Shown here in pieces: positions 61,009 through 64,000 of a stretch of 64,000 nt of DNA. The DNA is from SIG636 sp045537905 (GTDB lineage Bacteria > Bacillota > Clostridia > Oscillospirales > CAG-382). A model generated the notes under the pieces. That model made no database searches and was not told where the DNA came from. It saw nothing but the letters and a program-made list of their open reading frames with translations. The position numbers and the translations under genes are program-made. How positions within the stretch are numbered: the stretch's first letter is position 1; every line of letters starts with the position of its first letter. The stretch lies in NCBI GenBank assembly GCA_045537905.1, contig JAZSQJ010000070.1, forward strand, positions 10,360-74,359. Reading direction: 5' to 3'.

Positions 61009-61713
61009 CTAGTCGGGCAGCACCACTGTGCCGATATCCTCGCCCATAAGGGCACGGTAAATGTTTTCAGGGTCATCAAGGCCGAAAACAAGCATCTTCA
61101 TACCGTTTTCGTTGCCCATACAAGCGGCGGTAAGGTCAAGAGCCTTAAGCCCCTTGTCCAGCATCTCGCCGTAGGTAAGGGTCTCGTAACGCTTGGCGTG
61201 GGGGTTAAGCTTAGGGTCGCTGTCGTAAACGCCGTCTATGTTCTTTGCGCAAAGCACTATGTCCGCATTTATCTCCAAGGCACGGAGCATAGCCGAGGTG
61301 TCGGTAGAAAAATAGGGGTTTGCCGTCCCGCAGGAGAAAACCACCGCACTGCCCCCCTCAAGACAGCGTACCGCCGCCTCGGGAGAGTAGTCCTCTGCCA
61401 GCCTCTGCACCTGCAGGGGGGAGAACACGTGGGTGTCCAGCCCGCATTTGATAAGGGTGTCCTGCAAGGCTATGGCGTTGATAAGAGTGGCAAGCATACC
61501 CATACCGTCACTTCTGGAACGCTCTACGCTGATGCCCTGTCTGCCGCGCCATATATTGCCGCCGCCAACCACAAGGGCAATCTGTACACCTTCATCTGCC
61601 GAACGTTTGATAACGGAGCAAACCCTCGTCACAAACTCCCCGTCCAGTATACCGTCCGGTGCGGAAAGCGCCTCGCCCGAGAGCTTAAGCAGCACACGCT
61701 TGTATTTAACCAT
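61009..61713 (-). CDS. pyrH: Uridylate kinase
   Basis: 234 residues. Amino-acid-kinase fold: RVLLKLSGEALS at the N-terminus, LVVGGGNIWRGRQG and GTANPYFSTDTSAML are conserved. It phosphorylates UMP to UDP. The common partners rpsB and tsf are absent upstream; a pseudo-esterase takes that place. Confidence 0.97.
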   Translation of the reverse strand: MVKYKRVLLKLSGEALSAPDGILDGEFVTRVCSVIKRSADEGVQIALVVGGGNIWRGRQGISVERSRSDGMGMLATLINAIALQDTLIKCGLDTHVFSPLQVQRLAEDYSPEAAVRCLEGGSAVVFSCGTANPYFSTDTSAMLRALEINADIVLCAKNIDGVYDSDPKLNPHAKRYETLTYGEMLDKGLKALDLTAACMGNENGMKMLVFGLDDPENIYRALMGEDIGTVVLPD

Positions 61714-61749
61714 TTTCTACCACTCCTTATATAAATCATTTTTCTTAAA

Positions 61750-62934
61750 TTAGGCTTTTTTCCTGTTTGCCAGCATAGAGCTTACTGCCACCGCAGCAGC
61801 CGCAACCACCAGCACCCCGGAGATCACGGACAGCCACAGAATGAGGGAGGCGATAAAGTCCGCCTCGTCACCCACGCCGCCTACCGAGCTAAGCTCCACA
61901 AACAGGCTGTGGTCCTCGATAACGCCCATAAAGCTGTAGGTGTACTGGTTTTTATTGCCGGAGGACTGCTCCAGCAGGGAAATCTCCTTCTTCTCGCCGT
62001 CAACGGTAAGACCCGTTATGGCGTAGCCCTTTTCCACCACCAGCACCACGGAGGAGTTGCCGCCGTACTTTACGTTCTCGGGGGAGGCGCTTATCTTGCC
62101 GCCGCCCTCGGTGCATCTTACGCTGACTTTGAAATATCTGCTCTCGTAAGAGTCCTTTACCAACCAGTCCGTAACGGAGGGCTCGTCATAGTTCAGCGCC
62201 GCTTCAAGACACTGATCTGTATTGTCGCCTGCCTTGATGTGGGTGATATAGTCCGCCTCGTTCATAGAATTGGCGTAGCGTAAAAAATCGTCAAAGGCGG
62301 TGTTGCCGTTTTCGGAAAACGCCATAAGGGTAACGCCCGTGGATACGGCACCGAGAAGCTTTACCTTATCGGGGGTGCCGCCTACGCTAAGCACACGGGC
62401 AACGCTGCCCACGTAGTTATAGGCATACTCAAAGGCACCGTCTGCACCCGTGCCAACACCCATAAGCATACAGCTTTTGGCAATAATCTCGGTAGCCATA
62501 AGCTCCTGCCTGAGCTCCTCAATAAGCTCAATCATATCAGGGTCGCTAAAGCTTTTCCCCGCAGGACACTGGGGAGCCGCAACTATGTACTGATACTTGC
62601 TGTAGGCGCTATCCGCCTCGTCGGAAACAAGCTGGTTAAGCAGGCTTTTTTCCTTAAGCTGGGCGGTATTGTCGTCGCCCTTGCCTGCCTCGTCGTGGAG
62701 GTAGATGATAAGGGTGGCAGGCTTGTTGTCCACAGAGGGGTTATAGGTCTTGGAACGGTATATGCGGTACCCAAGGGTGCCCTTTGCCGTACCAAGGGTA
62801 GCCTTAGCCATCTTTTGCTCAAGGCGTTGGCTGTCCACCGTCCCGGGCACACCGGCAGCAGAAACGGCGGTAAGCATAGCCGCAGATATCAATAATAAGG
62901 CAAGTAACGCCGATATAACACGGTAAAAACGCAT
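61750..62934 (-). CDS. Secreted pseudo-esterase, paralogue of the gene at 40196-41461
   Basis: 394 residues from the ATG at 62934, with AAAGGAG 9 bases upstream. Signal peptide about 1-27 and a C-terminal membrane helix with a short RKKA tail. It aligns along its whole length with the esterase at 40196: GYRIYRSKTYNPS vs KYRIYKSPSYLKK, VAAPQCP shared, and the same C-terminal beta domain. The catalytic residues are lost. GISMGGYGAW is GVGTGADGAF (Gly161 for Ser), GDKDTA is NGNTA (Asn211 for Asp), and AGVTHN is AGDNTD (Thr239 for His). The frame is intact. A binding or sensing role is inferred. It is the first gene of the run leading to pyrH. Confidence 0.8.
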   Translation of the reverse strand: MRFYRVISALLALLLISAAMLTAVSAAGVPGTVDSQRLEQKMAKATLGTAKGTLGYRIYRSKTYNPSVDNKPATLIIYLHDEAGKGDDNTAQLKEKSLLNQLVSDEADSAYSKYQYIVAAPQCPAGKSFSDPDMIELIEELRQELMATEIIAKSCMLMGVGTGADGAFEYAYNYVGSVARVLSVGGTPDKVKLLGAVSTGVTLMAFSENGNTAFDDFLRYANSMNEADYITHIKAGDNTDQCLEAALNYDEPSVTDWLVKDSYESRYFKVSVRCTEGGGKISASPENVKYGGNSSVVLVVEKGYAITGLTVDGEKKEISLLEQSSGNKNQYTYSFMGVIEDHSLFVELSSVGGVGDEADFIASLILWLSVISGVLVVAAAAVAVSSMLANRKKA

Positions 62935-63020
62935 ATCTAAAAGCTCCTTTACTATCTGGTTTGCTTTTATAAACAGCCTTTGGGCACAGTGCCGCAAGCT
63001 TAATATACTCCTAATATTAC

Positions 63021-63048
63021 ATTATATATATTTTAGCCCGTTTGTCAA
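63021..63048 (-). promoter_or_regulatory. Promoter of the pseudo-esterase/pyrH gene run
   Basis: Minus-strand TTGACA (63048-63043), 16-base spacer, TATAAT (63026-63021). Both hexamers are consensus. Confidence 0.75.
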
Positions 63049-63067
63049 TAGTTACGGCAGAGGCTAC

Positions 63068-63097
63068 TTGACAAAAGGGCGTCTTAAATGTTAAAAT
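63068..63097 (+). promoter_or_regulatory. Promoter of dut
   Basis: TTGACA (63068-63073), 18-base spacer, TAAAAT (63092-63097), divergent from the previous promoter. Confidence 0.6.
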
Positions 63098-63126
63098 TTA
63101 CAAAAGAAAAAAAGGAGTTTTTTGCC

Positions 63127-63612
63127 GTGGAAAGAATAGCAAAATTTGAAACAGTAAGTAAAGCTCAGTATATAAAGGACGCAGGGGAGGAGCACGCGGA
63201 AAGCTATACCGCCATCCGCCTGCCCGTCCGTGCCACCGCCCATTCTGCAGGCTACGACTTTTTTACACCTGCCGACGTGTTTTTGCCCCCTCACGGCAGT
63301 GCCGTTGTAAAGACGGGGGTACGTGCTTTGATGCAGGAGGGCTGGGCGCTGCTTATCTATCCCAGAAGCGGTCTTGGATTCCGTTTCGGCATCGGTCTTG
63401 CCAATACGGTGGGGGTTATCGACGGGGACTACTCGGGCGCCCCCAACGAGGGACATATTATGATTAAGCTCACCAACCCTACGGAGCAAAGCCTTACCCT
63501 GCAGGCAGGCACCGCCATCGCCCAGGGCATCTTCACCCCCTACGGCATTACCGTGGACGACGGCGTTACCGCCGAAAGAACGGGCGGCTTTGGCAGTACG
63601 GATAATAAGTAA
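63127..63612 (+). CDS. dut: Deoxyuridine 5'-triphosphate nucleotidohydrolase
   Basis: 161 residues from a GTG at 63127, which is 9 bases after AAAAGGAG; an ATG at 63088 lies before that site and is not favoured. Trimeric dUTPase motifs are present: AGYDFFTP (motif 1), YPRSGLGFRFGI (2), GVIDGDYSG (3) and ERTGGFGSTD (5). It hydrolyses dUTP to keep uracil out of DNA. Confidence 0.93.
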   Translation: MERIAKFETVSKAQYIKDAGEEHAESYTAIRLPVRATAHSAGYDFFTPADVFLPPHGSAVVKTGVRALMQEGWALLIYPRSGLGFRFGIGLANTVGVIDGDYSGAPNEGHIMIKLTNPTEQSLTLQAGTAIAQGIFTPYGITVDDGVTAERTGGFGSTDNK

Positions 63613-63635
63613 AAGTCAATAAGCAAGGCGTTCAG

Positions 63636-63708
63636 GGACGGCGTTGCGGTTTTTATGGGGCGTAAGGGGTAGCACCTTGTAGGGACAAACCGTCCCCGAC
63701 GGTCCTAA
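63636..63708 (+). repeat. Interspersed palindromic repeat, copy 1
   Basis: Begins GGACGGCGTTGCGGTTTTTA and continues through GTAGCACCTTGTAGGGAC. Its terminal palindrome has a variant centre, AAACCGTCCCCGACGGTCC. Tandem with the next copy. Confidence 0.88.
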
Positions 63709-63720
63709 GCGTAACAGTCA

Positions 63721-63794
63721 AGGACGGCGTTGCGGTTTTTATGGGGCGTAAGGGGTAGCACCTTGTAGGGACCGGCGTCCTCGACGGTCCTAAA
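63721..63794 (+). repeat. Interspersed palindromic repeat, copy 2
   Basis: Nearly identical to the IS-interrupted copy at 38642-40022. It ends in a palindrome with GGACCG and CGGTCC arms around GCGTCCTCGA. Confidence 0.88.
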
Positions 63795-63911
63795 CAAAAC
63801 GGGTAAATACCACCCTCCGCGATTAACGAAAACGCCCCACGGAATGTTTTGACAACAAAATTTATACGACACGTATTTTATGTTTCGGGTTGCGACTCCC
63901 ATATGTGCAAC

Positions 63912-63944
63912 GTTTAGGACCGTCGAGGACGCCGGTCCCTACAA
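63912..63944 (-). repeat. Interspersed palindromic repeat, truncated copy 3
   Basis: Only the palindromic end: GTTTAGGACCGTCGAGGAC then GCCGGTCCCTACAA. This is the uninterrupted form of the IS481 target. The remaining sequence to the window edge contains AAACCGTCCCG twice and no gene that I can support. Confidence 0.85.
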
Positions 63945-64000
63945 ATAAACCGTCCCGTTTAATCACAATTTGCGGTGCCGTCCGTGATAAACCGTCCCGG

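Noticed and set aside
63636..63794. Tandem repeats as a CRISPR array
   Set aside because: Only two units, about 74 bp each, with no spacer pattern and no cas genes; dispersed copies elsewhere show an interspersed repeat family.
63705..63902. Small open frame on the minus strand in the terminal repeats
   Set aside because: It is made of repeat sequence, has no ribosome binding site, and a similar frame appears in the repeat near 39960.
1..64000. tRNA or rRNA genes
   Set aside because: No cloverleaf with GTTCGA-type T-arm and CCA context, and no conserved rRNA stretches, were seen in the gaps between genes.

Overview
The window looks like a chromosomal segment of a Gram-positive, endospore-forming member of Clostridia (Bacillota), most likely a gut-type Oscillospirales or related lineage. 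Supporting evidence is an alpha/beta small acid-soluble spore protein with a good sigma-G promoter, spoIIR, PolC-type DNA polymerase, AddAB, the GlgC/GlgD pair, LPXTG-type pilins with sortases, and a dockerin-bearing secreted enzyme. No sequence search was run, so the taxon is inference. No rRNA, tRNA or CRISPR array was recognised.

Layout. 1-3.7 kb: edge of an unknown gene, a secreted dockerin phosphoesterase, and an ECF sigma factor overlapping a one-pass membrane protein. 3.7-8.0 kb (minus): rmlA-rmlB-wecE-ATP-grasp nucleotide-sugar operon, in which wecE carries a single in-frame stop. 8.1-9.9 kb: a small membrane protein, a zinc-ribbon protein and a SigH-like sigma factor. 10-22.4 kb (minus): an eight-gene glycogen operon (WG-repeat protein, glgB, glgC, glgD, glgA, glgP, GH13 hydrolase, sugar kinase-like gene). 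22.7-25.2 kb: rpsO-pnp. 25.3-26.6 kb: zinc-ribbon/TPR membrane protein and a divergent HTH regulator. 26.9-37.2 kb (minus): a sortase-assembled pilus operon (coiled-coil protein, signal peptidase, 1,787-residue tip adhesin, major pilin, class C sortase, minor pilin, degenerate sortase). 37.2-40.2 kb: spore protein, aldose epimerase-like gene and an IS481-family element sitting in a palindromic repeat. 40.2-62.9 kb (minus): a same-strand run from a pseudo-esterase through pyrH-frr-uppS-cdsA-dxr-rseP-ispG-polC, DUF362, ispE, spoIIR, addB and addA to an esterase. 63.1-64 kb: dut and a cluster of the same palindromic repeats.

The strongest unusual signal is a 223-224 bp element present twice (8706-8929 and, inverted, 26661-26883). 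Each copy lies between two convergent genes and is flanked by 24-bp direct repeats that are exactly the local terminator stem-loop; the stem-loop sequence differs between the two loci. This looks like a non-autonomous mobile element that targets and duplicates whole terminator hairpins.

A second theme is pseudoenzymes kept in otherwise intact operons: GlgB lacking its nucleophile Asp and a second catalytic Asp, a sortase lacking His and Cys, a CHAP-like domain lacking Cys and His, and an esterase paralogue lacking Ser, Asp and His. Their positions argue for retained structural or regulatory roles, which is inference.
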